Shown piece by piece: positions 25,418 to 34,056 of a stretch of DNA of 42,944 bases. Made by a program: the position numbers and the translations under genes. Position 1 is the stretch's first letter; every line of letters begins with the position of its first letter. The notes below the pieces were generated by a model. That model ran no database searches. It saw only the letters and a list, made by a program, of their open reading frames with translations, and had not been told where the DNA came from. The stretch lies in assembly GCA_903876875.1 (NCBI GenBank), contig CAIRBT010000166.1, forward strand, positions 1-42,944, read 5' to 3'. The stretch comes from an uncultured Geobacteraceae bacterium. GTDB lineage: Bacteria; Desulfobacterota; Desulfuromonadia; Geobacterales; Pseudopelobacteraceae.

Positions 25418-26407
25418 ATGAATACTAACAGAGTTGCAGAAGGAATACAATTGGTACCGTCTTTACTACCCACTGACGTAAAGCACTCCTGGGAACCTCG
25501 CAGCAGTTTTGTGGCTCGGCAGGCCTGGGCACTTGCTACCGCTCTCTATTCCGGGGAGTCACCCGCCGAATTGTTCAAACAGCAGTTTCGCTGGGCTTTT
25601 TGCGCTACCCTGCATGCACAGGCGATTTATGGGTGGTTTCAGGCTCTTCAGAAGCCGGAAATGCAGCTGTTTGCCGAGTTGAACCCAGGACTGATGTTGA
25701 AGCCGCTGCGTGTGTATGTGTCGGTTCGGTGGAGTATTAACCGGAAAATAAAAATAATGACCGATACCTACGCCTTTATACGTACGCACCGTGCGCTACT
25801 TGATGCCCTGGTGCGTCCGGACGGCATTACTCTGGCTCAATTCGATATTGCTGACTATGCGGGGGTTCGCGTGGTTCTTGATTACGACAACCGCTATCGG
25901 AAAGAGGGGGAACTGGTGGTATCCCTTTACCATGAGGCGTTAGGCGGGCCGGTAATAGCCCTGGCGTTTGCCCTGGAGCGGCTGCAGAATGGAGAGTGGG
26001 CCATGTACATCGGCTGCATTCAGGGGTTAAGCGGTGTTGACAACAAAAGTATTTCAAAGGCTATGCACGGGCTCTGGCCGAAAATATTTATTGTCTCTGC
26101 CGCCCAGGAGATCGCCCGGAAACTCGGTGTCAGTCATGTGTACGGAATCAGTGACGCAATCCACTCTCACCGCAAGAAGAGGTTGGTCTATATCCCGTCT
26201 CGCCATGCGCTGGCCTTTGATTATAATGGTCTTTGGGAGGAGGTTGGCGGAGTTGCCGCCCGTGAAGGGTGGTATGAACTTCCTCTCACCATGGAACGCC
26301 GCCCTTACGAAGAGATGAAATCCAACAAAAGAGCGATGTATAAACGACGTTACGCACTGCTTGATGACATATCGGAGCAGTTGGGCACCGCATTGCAACA
26401 TTCCTGA
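25418..26407 (+). CDS. DUF535 (VirK/YbjX family) protein
   Basis: This gene encodes 329 residues. FVARQAWALATALYS at the N-terminus, then YHEALGGPVIALAFALER, EWAMYIGCIQGLSGVDN, and the C-terminal KSNKRAMYKRRYALLDDISEQL match the DUF535 pattern, as in VirK of Shigella and YbjX of Salmonella. Those proteins are linked to virulence-protein export and outer-membrane lipid modification; the biochemistry is unknown. The gene converges with a second DUF535 gene across 24 bases, and the two share the C-terminal KSxKRxxYxxR block, so they are diverged paralogs in inverted orientation. Both adjoin the LPS cluster, supporting an envelope role. Confidence 0.85.
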   Translation: MNTNRVAEGIQLVPSLLPTDVKHSWEPRSSFVARQAWALATALYSGESPAELFKQQFRWAFCATLHAQAIYGWFQALQKPEMQLFAELNPGLMLKPLRVYVSVRWSINRKIKIMTDTYAFIRTHRALLDALVRPDGITLAQFDIADYAGVRVVLDYDNRYRKEGELVVSLYHEALGGPVIALAFALERLQNGEWAMYIGCIQGLSGVDNKSISKAMHGLWPKIFIVSAAQEIARKLGVSHVYGISDAIHSHRKKRLVYIPSRHALAFDYNGLWEEVGGVAAREGWYELPLTMERRPYEEMKSNKRAMYKRRYALLDDISEQLGTALQHS

Positions 26408-26431
26408 CGATCCAACCGCGTTTACTTCCCT

Positions 26432-27331
26432 TTATCCTTCCTTCAGGGCGTTTTTTAGTACCCCGCCGACGCTTGCATCAAAATCGTCGAACATGGCAAA
26501 ACGCTTCCGGTACTGACTTCGCTTACTTGATTTAATTTCTTCGATGTTTTTTTGCGGTTCAACCTTGTCGAGTTCGAAAAAGCGGGGGTCTGGCAACAGA
26601 TTCCCGCCGGTTTCTGACCAGAACTTGTCAAAGGAGGTTTTAACTTTCTTGTCGAGTCGGACATGGTTGTTTGTATGGTGTCCTCCGTCGGAAACAGCGA
26701 AAATGCGGTCAATTTTAAGCTGCAGAGCCAGCTGCCGGACGGCACGCAGAATGAGATTTTTGGGGCGGTAGCCATTGAAGTGTTTGCCCAGGGCACCGAG
26801 CAGTGGCAGCCCCTCCTCAATCCCCTGCAGGGCTCCTATGTGAAGTGACCTGCTACCATCCGCCGCTTCGTCAAGCCAGAAATCAATGTGATACAACCTG
26901 GTTTCACCCAGGTTGAGGGACATAACCATCACCCCTTCTTTTTTCAGGCTGCTGTTGAAGAGAAGGCGAAAAGACAGGGTGTCATCCTGAAAAGGCTCGC
27001 TCCAGATGGTCATGCCACCCTGCAGGTAGATCTGACGGAACGCTTCTTCGGTAAAAGTGGTTGTGCAAAACTGGAGGTGCTTGATGATCAAGTTCACCCG
27101 TTCGGCCGGTGTGGAACCACGATAGAAAAACTGACGGGTCGCCTGTTCGTAGACACAGGGGTGGGTTTCGGAAAATACTTGCAGGAGCGGTGATGACGCC
27201 AAAAAAGTGGTCAGGTGGCGAAGTTGGCCATGGTTCATCCGGGCTCTGACAATAAAAACGGAAAAACGCCAGTAGTCGATCACTTTTTTCATGCGAAACA
27301 ATCGACCGGCGACATGAGAATACGAGGTCAT
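26432..27331 (-). CDS. DUF535 (VirK/YbjX family) protein, second copy
   Basis: This gene encodes 299 residues. Shared blocks with the convergent neighbour include LYHIDFWLDEAADGSRSLHIGALQG (the counterpart of the 'IGCIQG' block), DRIFAVSDGGHH, and KSSKRSQYRKRFAMFDDFDASV. No signal peptide or membrane helix is seen, so it is probably cytoplasmic or peripheral. TTGGAG precedes the ATG by five bases. The gene is the last of the minus-strand polysaccharide gene string, 74 bases after the GT25 gene, with a strong hairpin in that gap. Confidence 0.85.
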   Translation of the reverse strand: MTSYSHVAGRLFRMKKVIDYWRFSVFIVRARMNHGQLRHLTTFLASSPLLQVFSETHPCVYEQATRQFFYRGSTPAERVNLIIKHLQFCTTTFTEEAFRQIYLQGGMTIWSEPFQDDTLSFRLLFNSSLKKEGVMVMSLNLGETRLYHIDFWLDEAADGSRSLHIGALQGIEEGLPLLGALGKHFNGYRPKNLILRAVRQLALQLKIDRIFAVSDGGHHTNNHVRLDKKVKTSFDKFWSETGGNLLPDPRFFELDKVEPQKNIEEIKSSKRSQYRKRFAMFDDFDASVGGVLKNALKEG

Positions 27332-27356
27332 TTATACTCCAAAGTAATAATCGGCA

Positions 27357-27408
27357 TGGCTGTGTACCAAGACAATACCGGGTGCGGTATTGTCTTGGTA
27401 CACAGTCA
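27357..27408. repeat. Perfect 21-bp inverted repeat (hairpin) between GT25 and DUF535 genes
   Basis: Arms at 27360-27380 and 27385-27405 are exact reverse complements (CTGTGTACCAAGACAATACC, plus one more G-C pair) with a 4-base loop. It begins next to the stop codon of the GT25 gene (27406-27408). There is no T run after it on either strand, so it is not a standard intrinsic terminator. Confidence 0.9.
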
Positions 27409-28146
27409 GCGGAACAGACGGGTTATATACATTTTTACGAACTTCTGACTGAGCCAGCGAAATCGGCGTATGGTGCCATTGTTTCTTATTGAGATAGATG
27501 ATGCTAATGTGCCGTTGAAGGAACCCTGCTCGGTAAGCGGTGGGTGAGCCCAGTACATTTTCAAGGCTCCCTTCTGTACCATGATGTTATGCCACCAATC
27601 AATAACAACATGACATTTGTTGATCTTAAGGTCATCGAGCATGATCTGTGCCGCTTTACGGTCAATCAGGTAAGCACCGGCACAGCGCCCTTTGGTGGCT
27701 CTGTAGAGAAATTTCCCTTTTTTGACATTTCGCCAGGGGGGGAAAAGCAGGGTAGAATTTTCCAGGGATATGATGAAGCCCTCTTCCAGTTGTTCCGCTT
27801 CCTGCGCCACTAACGCAATATTTTCCAGAAACTTTTTACCGATGAAACAGATATCATTTTCAAAGATGATGGCAAATCTATCATTGTTACTGAGAATCTT
27901 CTCGTAGATACGGAAATGCACCAGTGTGCAGTATGTGCTGCCTTTCTGAAGATTCTTTTTGATCTCCGGCTCAAAGTATTTCTCAAGCCAGGCATCGTTC
28001 TCAACCTGGTCAGCCGATTCGGTAACCAGCTCATATTCAAGACCATGCTGGGTCAAGAGCAGCTCTTTCATGAGTGGTTCCCGCGCTTCGTAGCCACTGA
28101 TGCCGTGGACAATGTAAATATGGTCGATGGAGGTGCCGGGGATCAT
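27406..28146 (-). CDS. Glycosyltransferase family 25 (LPS biosynthesis)
   Basis: This gene encodes 246 residues. IDHIYIVHGISGYEAR opens the protein, RFAIIFENDICFIGKKF replaces the usual EDD metal-binding loop with END, and CAGAYLIDRKAAQIML with KCHVVIDWWHN completes the GT25 pattern. It transfers a hexose, often galactose, to lipooligosaccharide cores. The open frame starts six bases earlier, but the ATG at 28146 overlaps the upstream stop codon (ATGA) and has AGGAG eight bases ahead. A perfect hairpin follows immediately. Confidence 0.85.
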   Translation of the reverse strand: MIPGTSIDHIYIVHGISGYEAREPLMKELLLTQHGLEYELVTESADQVENDAWLEKYFEPEIKKNLQKGSTYCTLVHFRIYEKILSNNDRFAIIFENDICFIGKKFLENIALVAQEAEQLEEGFIISLENSTLLFPPWRNVKKGKFLYRATKGRCAGAYLIDRKAAQIMLDDLKINKCHVVIDWWHNIMVQKGALKMYWAHPPLTEQGSFNGTLASSISIRNNGTIRRFRWLSQKFVKMYITRLFR

Positions 28147-28967
28147 GGGCATGTCTCCTGATTGTTCTCAACCGCTATCGTTTCTGTGACTATACCACAA
28201 GAACAGCGGAATGTCTGGGAAACCACTGTTTCTACGAGAATACGGTCATTTTCGGCCAGATTATCACGGTTATTTGCCGGGTGCCAGAGATGGAACAACA
28301 ATGCAGAAAACGGTAAATCATGTCGTTTGATACCATAGACGAACAGACGAGCGACAAATTCCGAGTCTTCCCGACCCCAGCCAACAAATGCTTCGTTGAA
28401 GCCATTTACTGCTATTGCCACATCTCGATGTAAGGCGAAATTACAGGTTTTGATGCCACGTAGGCCATGTTTTTCCAGTGTGAACCAAGGTATGCGCAGA
28501 AGGTGGTGGGCACCACTAATATTTCTTGCAAGGCAGTGACCAAGGAGATTGAGGCGGGATGTGAAAGAAAATGTATCGGAAACCAGTCTGCCTACCAGCA
28601 TCCGAGTTCCCTGTACGAAATACCCTGATTTGGCACGTGCCCCATGGTCTGCCACGAAATCCCTATGGGGGATGCAATCACCGTCACTGAAAATCAGATA
28701 TTCACCCTGACTGACTTTGATTGCCTCGTTGCGGATCTTTGCTACCCGGAAACCGAGATCTTCATGCCAGACATGCTTTATCGGAAAAGGAGCCATCCGA
28801 CTGAACTCATCAATCACTGTACCAGTGTCTGCCGTGGAGCCGTCATCGGCGACTATCAGTTCCGTGGGGAAAAGGGTCTGTTGGGAATAGGCATAAAGGA
28901 CACGGCACAGGTATGACGGAGCATTATAGGTCGTGATAATTACGGTAATGGTCATTTGCACTGTCAT
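28143..28967 (-). CDS. Glycosyltransferase family 2
   Basis: This gene encodes 274 residues. The GT-A start TVIITTYNAPSYLCRVLYAY binds the nucleotide sugar. EYLIFSDGDCIPHRDFV contains the metal-binding DGD. WGREDSEFVARLFVYG and LFHLWHP with several His residues resemble the galactosyltransferase/chondroitin-type GT2 branch. It is soluble or peripheral on the cytoplasmic membrane face, adding a sugar to a glycolipid; the donor is unknown. An internal ATG (MTITVI) is also a possible start. It lies in the compact operon, three bases after the next gene upstream. Confidence 0.9.
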   Translation of the reverse strand: MTVQMTITVIITTYNAPSYLCRVLYAYSQQTLFPTELIVADDGSTADTGTVIDEFSRMAPFPIKHVWHEDLGFRVAKIRNEAIKVSQGEYLIFSDGDCIPHRDFVADHGARAKSGYFVQGTRMLVGRLVSDTFSFTSRLNLLGHCLARNISGAHHLLRIPWFTLEKHGLRGIKTCNFALHRDVAIAVNGFNEAFVGWGREDSEFVARLFVYGIKRHDLPFSALLFHLWHPANNRDNLAENDRILVETVVSQTFRCSCGIVTETIAVENNQETCP

Positions 28968-28970
28968 TGG

Positions 28971-29741
28971 TTATTTCCGTACATGTCTGCCAAACAGACG
29001 CTGTAGTGGCAGCTTTACCTTCTTTTTAAATTGTGTTTTGATGTATTTAATAAAAATATAATGTTCTTTGCCAATGTGCCGATAAAACTCATTCTGCTCA
29101 GCGTGTAGAGCTGCATCGGTAAAGCTATTGCTGAAACCACCTTCATAGTAATTAACGAGTGTACAATCAACAAAACAGGTCTGTTGAAGACCACATTGAC
29201 TTAAAAGGTGATAGGTAAGTGCCCGATCTGCATAGACCCGGTAGCGTAGGTCATAAAAGGGAATGCTGTCGCGTCGGTAGATAATGGCCTGGTGGCAGAG
29301 AGGCATCCCTTTGAGAAACTGGTTGTTGCTTTTGAGCCGTTTCCCTTTGATATAAAGTAACCTGCCGTCGGGGTTGTACATGTTGGCTTTACCGTAAATC
29401 AATACCGGGAAATTTGGTGTTGTGTCCACCAGTTCTTCAACATTGGTCAGCAGCTCGTCACCTGCGTTGAGAAACAACAGGTATGTACCGCTGGCCAGAG
29501 CGATGCCCTTGTTCATGGCATCGTATATACCTTTGTCCGGTTCGCTGATAAAACGGTCTATGATGTCACCGTTGTTTTTGATAACCTCGAGAGTGCTATC
29601 ATTTGAATCACCGTCGATCACAATATGTTCCGTGCGTGCCCCTTTGAAACGAGCCGCCAGGGTAAGCGTATGTTGCAGGCGTTCAGCGTCGTTACGTACA
29701 ACGGTGATTATGGATATGATGGGAGTGCGAGTATCAATCAT
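28971..29741 (-). CDS. Glycosyltransferase family 2 (WcaA/PglI-like)
   Basis: This gene encodes 256 residues. ISIITVVRNDAERLQHTLTLA is the nucleotide-binding start, EHIVIDGDSNDSTLEVIK holds the first Asp, and RFISEPDKGIYDAMNKGIALASG is a well-known block of colanic acid/exopolysaccharide GT2 enzymes. YLLFLNAGDEL follows. The C-terminal 60 residues are basic and probably touch the membrane. Its start base is the last base of the upstream aminotransferase stop codon, so the two are translationally coupled. Confidence 0.9.
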   Translation of the reverse strand: MIDTRTPIISIITVVRNDAERLQHTLTLAARFKGARTEHIVIDGDSNDSTLEVIKNNGDIIDRFISEPDKGIYDAMNKGIALASGTYLLFLNAGDELLTNVEELVDTTPNFPVLIYGKANMYNPDGRLLYIKGKRLKSNNQFLKGMPLCHQAIIYRRDSIPFYDLRYRVYADRALTYHLLSQCGLQQTCFVDCTLVNYYEGGFSNSFTDAALHAEQNEFYRHIGKEHYIFIKYIKTQFKKKVKLPLQRLFGRHVRK

Positions 29742-30859
29742 TACCGGTTATAAAACGTGCAGATAACATTAATTACGTGTCGCTGCTCATCATCTGTAAG
29801 TACCGGAGACAGAGGTAGTGACATGATCCGCTGTGCCATTTTCTCGGTAATTGGCAACCCGTCATGACGCGCTGCCGTAAAAGCAGCCTGCAGGTGACAG
29901 GGAATCGGATAGTGGATCAGGGTTTGAATGCCCGCTTGTCCAAGGTGCTGTTGTAGTTGCTCACGCTGTTGGCTGTTTTCTAACGCTATAACACACAGGT
30001 GCCAGGCAGGCGTACAGCCGGGCGTTATACCCTGGAAAGTAAGCGGCAGATTGGCAAGCTCCCGACGGTAGGTCTCCATCAATTCCGCTTTTCGCCTGTT
30101 CCACGTATCCAACAATGGCAGCTTCTCAGTAATGATAGCCGCTTGAACTTCATCAAGCCGACTATTTATGCCCCGCTTGGTCTCGGCGTGGTAGCGATCC
30201 TTCTGACCGTAGTTTCTTAGCTCCCTGACGAGAACACTATCAGAGTCAGAACTACAGTGCACGGCTCCACCGTCGCCGAGTGCCCCGATATTTTTGCTTG
30301 GATAGAAGCTAAAGGCGCCGAAACGGCCAAGGATTCCAGAGCTCAAACCGTTGAGGGTAGCACCCTGTGCCTGTGCAACATCTTCAATTATAGCAACATC
30401 CTCTCGCCCTGCGGCATGTAGCTCTTTGACAAGTTTATTAATGTCAGCCATATTGCCGAACAGGTGTACCGCAATAACCGCCTTGGTCCGTACGGTAAGT
30501 GCGGCCGCAACAAGTGCTGAGTCCAATAGCCATGTTGTAGGGTCAATATCCACAAAGACCGGTGTAGCACCGGTTGCACAGATTGCTGCTACAGTGGGGA
30601 TCGCGGTGTTTGCGACGGTAATGACCTCATCACCATGACTGACCCCGGCGGCAAGCAGCGACAGTATCAGTGCGTCAGTTCCTGAGTTACAGCCGACAAG
30701 AGATTTCCCCTTGAGCTGTAACGTCATAACCTGTTCTAACTTTGAGCATTCATTGCCAAGAATGTACCATCCGCTCTCAAGAACTCTCATGATGGCAGTG
30801 TGGATCTTTGAATCAATAGTGTGATTAAGCCTACCGATGTCGAAGAATGGTACGTTCAT
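29741..30859 (-). CDS. DegT/DnrJ/EryC1 PLP-dependent sugar aminotransferase
   Basis: This gene encodes 372 residues. It transfers an amino group, usually from glutamate, to a nucleotide keto-sugar. Motifs: LVGCNSGTDALILSLLAAGV (PLP phosphate site), AIIEDVAQAQGATLNG with the PLP-stacking Asp, FSFYPSKNIGALGDGGAV with the Schiff-base Lys, and RGINSRLDEVQAAIITEKLPLL. The length is normal. Its ATG overlaps the stop of the upstream SDR gene (ATGA), so the two probably act in one pathway making an amino sugar donor for this cluster. The specific sugar cannot be assigned. Confidence 0.94.
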   Translation of the reverse strand: MNVPFFDIGRLNHTIDSKIHTAIMRVLESGWYILGNECSKLEQVMTLQLKGKSLVGCNSGTDALILSLLAAGVSHGDEVITVANTAIPTVAAICATGATPVFVDIDPTTWLLDSALVAAALTVRTKAVIAVHLFGNMADINKLVKELHAAGREDVAIIEDVAQAQGATLNGLSSGILGRFGAFSFYPSKNIGALGDGGAVHCSSDSDSVLVRELRNYGQKDRYHAETKRGINSRLDEVQAAIITEKLPLLDTWNRRKAELMETYRRELANLPLTFQGITPGCTPAWHLCVIALENSQQREQLQQHLGQAGIQTLIHYPIPCHLQAAFTAARHDGLPITEKMAQRIMSLPLSPVLTDDEQRHVINVICTFYNR

Positions 30860-31842
30860 GGTGCCTCCAGATAATTGGCGTACTGTTGAGCATAGTAGTT
30901 AAAAGTAGATTGTAACCCAGCAGGTAAGTTGATAGTAGGCTGCCAGCCGGTAACAGAGCGGAACCGGTCAGAGCAACCCCAGAAATTACCGATGTCAATC
31001 TTTTTACGCTCCTCCGGAAAGGGAATCTGCTCAACGCCGCCTCTACCACCGGCAGAGACAAGAGTCTGAGCCACTTCATAGAGAGAAGCCTTCTCACCAC
31101 TCAGATTAAAATACTGCCCGTAACAGGCCGGTGTGCGTGCTGCAAGAAGAAACGCTTCAACAACGTCATCAACATGGTTGAAATCACGAAGTTGATCACC
31201 ACCGCCAAACAATTGAATGGTGTTGCCGGTTACCGCCCGGTTGATAAACCAGCCGACAAAGCCCTGGCGGGAGTTTTTGATCAGCAGGCGCGGGCCGTAG
31301 GTATTGGTCAAACGGAGCGAAACGGTTTTCAAACCGTGAACCTTGCTGTACAGTGTATGATACTGCTCGCCGGCCAGCGTGTTGATACCGTTGACATCGG
31401 GTGGATTGATCGGATGCCGTTCATCAACCGGGAGGTATTCCGGTGCACCGTAAAACTGGCGGGTACTGGCATAGACTATGACCGCATCCGGATTGGCATG
31501 CCGGCACGCTTCCAGCAGAACCAGCTGTGCCCGGACATTGATCTCCATGTCCATGAGCGGATCATTCATGCTGTCCTGGTGACTGACCTGGCCGGCCAGA
31601 TTAAAAATGTAATCTTTCCCCTGCACCAGATAGGAGAGGCTGTGCGGATCGCGCATATCGGAAAAGTTGATGGCAATGGCATTTTTAACCGGTTCAAGGT
31701 TGAACATGTTGCCGCCATAGCCGGGGAGCATGGAGTCCATAACTGTAACATGAGCGCCCAGTTCAGCGAGGCGGATCGCCATGTTGCTGCCGATGAAACC
31801 GGCACCGCCGGTAATAAGTACCTGTTTGTTAGCGAATGACAT
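30856..31842 (-). CDS. NAD-dependent nucleotide-sugar epimerase/dehydratase lacking the Tyr-Lys pair
   Basis: This gene encodes 328 residues of the extended SDR family. The Rossmann loop VLITGGAGFIGSNMAIRLAE is intact, and VYASTRQFYGAPEYLP supplies the Ser/Thr of the active site (residues 126-127). About 25 residues later, where YxxxK is expected, the sequence is NGINTLAGEQYH, placing Asn151 and Thr155 at the catalytic Tyr and Lys positions. SLRLTNTYGPR and LRDFNHVDDVVEAF are typical. It may use a nearby Tyr (161 or 165) and Lys167, bind sugar without full activity, or have a different mechanism. It sits between GT-like and aminotransferase genes with overlapping starts and stops. Confidence 0.9.
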   Translation of the reverse strand: MSFANKQVLITGGAGFIGSNMAIRLAELGAHVTVMDSMLPGYGGNMFNLEPVKNAIAINFSDMRDPHSLSYLVQGKDYIFNLAGQVSHQDSMNDPLMDMEINVRAQLVLLEACRHANPDAVIVYASTRQFYGAPEYLPVDERHPINPPDVNGINTLAGEQYHTLYSKVHGLKTVSLRLTNTYGPRLLIKNSRQGFVGWFINRAVTGNTIQLFGGGDQLRDFNHVDDVVEAFLLAARTPACYGQYFNLSGEKASLYEVAQTLVSAGGRGGVEQIPFPEERKKIDIGNFWGCSDRFRSVTGWQPTINLPAGLQSTFNYYAQQYANYLEAP

Positions 31843-32773
31843 GAAATTTCCCTTTTATTTTGTGTTCAAGAGAACGCCAAAAAGGCCGTTTTTTATCAGG
31901 ACAGGGTACTTTGCCGCCGGTGAAGCCGGGATAAAGCTGCTGCACTGTGTGCAGTTGTTTTTTTAGTTCGTCGATATAGGGGCGATAGATATGGTTAACC
32001 GCCGCTGTGCTGATCCGGTAGCGACCCAGCATGAAGCTGTCATCTTCATACCAGGCAAGATTATGAAAGTGGAAGAAAACCACCGGAGTGCCATTTACCA
32101 ATGGATCCGCAGCGGTGCTGAACTGCTGGATATTCCACGGAGCTATGCCGCCGCCCGGATGCTGAAGGACGTGGACACCGGCAAAACGGGTCAGCCAGTC
32201 ATCGAGATATTTCTGATCGCCAAACTTACCCTCTTCGTGGCGGTTGTAGCACCATTCCAGAGTACGCTCACACCACCAGTCCAGTGCAGCCATGCCGCGG
32301 GCATCAGCGGTAAAGGTCATGAACTGTACGCAGTATCTGCCGCTTGCCGAGCTTTGATCGTAGCGTGGAGTATAGTTATGTTCAGTAAGCAGGATTGAGC
32401 CATCGGATGCGGCAAATTCCTGCATCAGCAGTTCCGGAGCTGCAAAAAAATACAGATCGGCATCCAGATAGGTGACTTCCAACAGAGTAAACCTAGTAAT
32501 GGCATCGCGGATAACGTGGGATGTGCAAGTCCAACAGTATTCGCCGCGGCTCCGTTCAGTTTTTACCGCCAGTAGTTCTGCAGTTTCAAACTCTGACAGA
32601 GCAACCGGGGTCAGGCCGGACAAAGCCAGTTTTGTAAGCATGTCGTACGCTGTCTCGTCAAAACAGTAGACGTATAGTGTGAAATCTCCTGCATGTCTTT
32701 GAAGCGAGTGGTACAGGCAAAGGCCACGCGTTAAATAATGTGCATCAAAGAGGGTGCAAAAGTTGCTCATCAC
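31829..32773 (-). CDS. Putative glycosyltransferase, GT-A fold (GT8-like)
   Basis: This gene encodes 314 residues. The N-terminus FCTLFDAHYLTRGLCLYHSL resembles glycosyltransferases that process a nucleotide sugar, and FTLLEVTYLDADLYFFAAPE carries the DxD metal site. FGDQKYLDDWLTRFAGVHVL followed by PGGGIAPWNIQQF and VVFFHFHNL resembles the GT8-type acceptor half. The family assignment is inferred. No membrane helix is seen. The start ATGA overlaps the stop codon of the GT4 gene, and its end overlaps the start of the SDR gene. Confidence 0.75.
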   Translation of the reverse strand: MMSNFCTLFDAHYLTRGLCLYHSLQRHAGDFTLYVYCFDETAYDMLTKLALSGLTPVALSEFETAELLAVKTERSRGEYCWTCTSHVIRDAITRFTLLEVTYLDADLYFFAAPELLMQEFAASDGSILLTEHNYTPRYDQSSASGRYCVQFMTFTADARGMAALDWWCERTLEWCYNRHEEGKFGDQKYLDDWLTRFAGVHVLQHPGGGIAPWNIQQFSTAADPLVNGTPVVFFHFHNLAWYEDDSFMLGRYRISTAAVNHIYRPYIDELKKQLHTVQQLYPGFTGGKVPCPDKKRPFWRSLEHKIKGKFHVIR

Positions 32774-33969
32774 AACGTACTCTGATAGTCTGAGAGATTT
32801 TTTTTGGCAAGAGCTATCCAGCTGTATCGTTCAAACACTTTCTTTGCTGCTGTTTCTCCGTAGCCGTTACGAAGAATTTGCTGCTCTAACTGCACCAGTT
32901 TTGCTGCTAAATCATGGTGATTGTTTTCTTCATAAAGACAGCCGTTGCCTTCAATGCGTTCCACCACCTTAATTCTGTCACTTAGCACCAGGGGGAGTCC
33001 GCATGCCATGGCATCCAACTGGCTTGTCGACTCCTGCTTTGGCCAGACAGCAATATCGGCAGCCCAATAGAAGTTGCGCAATTCGTTGACACTGACAAAG
33101 GGGTGTATAACGCAGGCAGTGCACGTTCGCACTGCTTCAATGTCTTCGGGAGACCCATTGCCAACAAACAAGCCCTTATAGTGCTGATGGGTCTTCTGTA
33201 ACTCTGCAATGGCCTGTGCCAGGCATTGCGGATTTTTGTCTGCCGAAAATCGGCCGGTATAGATGCACACCACGTCATCTGCACCGAAGCCTAAGCGTGT
33301 ACGCAGTTGCTCTCTCGTTTCAAAATCAACCGATTCCTTTTTCGGTCGGAAGAGTTCAGTATCAACTCCCAACGATTGCACAACCAGTTTCTGTTCTGAC
33401 AAGCCAAGCTCTCGAACCGCTATTTCAGCAACGTCCTGTGCGATAGCATAGCATTTTACGGTGGCATTATTTACCACCTGTAACTTTTCTTTAGAGCGAT
33501 TGGCGCCTTTCAGCCAGTCTTTGACTCTTCGGATCATCCCTTTTTTCTTGCCTTTGAAAACAGAAGCATGCAGCGAACTGCCGGTAAACAGGGCAGCTTT
33601 GTGTGAACGGCAATACAGTGCCGCCTCGTAGGTAGCCGGAGACTGAATATCAAGGGTTTGTACAATATCTGGTGCCAGGGTCGTCAGGAATTCCTGCAGT
33701 CCTTTAATACCTGGCAGATTTTTGCCTTCTTTAATATGTGGCAGCCGATGGAGTGTAAAGCCATGTATCTGCTTGGAGCCGCAGGGAACAATGTTAGGAC
33801 CGATAAATGGCTCGTAAATATCTTTATAATCTTTGGAAAGATAGTAAATCTGGGCATCAGATGTTACTACGTGAACCTCATGTCCCAGGCTGGCAAGAGC
33901 TTTTGGTAGCAGATTTTCTGAATAGCCCATATTCTCTGAAAACCATGGATTGATGACCACTATTTTCAT
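32770..33969 (-). CDS. Glycosyltransferase family 4
   Basis: This gene encodes 399 residues. KIVVINPWFSENMGYSENLLPKALASLGHEVHVV is the GT-B acceptor half. VVCIYTGRFSADKNPQCLAQAIAEL and YWAADIAVWPKQESTSQLDAMACGLPLVLSD form the nucleotide-sugar donor half with its EST-type Glu motif. The frame opens at 34035, but AGGAG precedes the ATG at 33969 and KIVVINPWF is a classic start. It would transfer a sugar in a retaining reaction to the growing glycan on the cytoplasmic face. Confidence 0.93.
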   Translation of the reverse strand: MKIVVINPWFSENMGYSENLLPKALASLGHEVHVVTSDAQIYYLSKDYKDIYEPFIGPNIVPCGSKQIHGFTLHRLPHIKEGKNLPGIKGLQEFLTTLAPDIVQTLDIQSPATYEAALYCRSHKAALFTGSSLHASVFKGKKKGMIRRVKDWLKGANRSKEKLQVVNNATVKCYAIAQDVAEIAVRELGLSEQKLVVQSLGVDTELFRPKKESVDFETREQLRTRLGFGADDVVCIYTGRFSADKNPQCLAQAIAELQKTHQHYKGLFVGNGSPEDIEAVRTCTACVIHPFVSVNELRNFYWAADIAVWPKQESTSQLDAMACGLPLVLSDRIKVVERIEGNGCLYEENNHHDLAAKLVQLEQQILRNGYGETAAKKVFERYSWIALAKKNLSDYQSTL

Positions 33970-34056
33970 TGGTGCACTCCTGTGTAATACGTATGTTGCT
34001 GCTATCCTAAGAACAGTTTTGAAAACATCCGGCAAAGAAAGGCAAAATGGTGTAAG

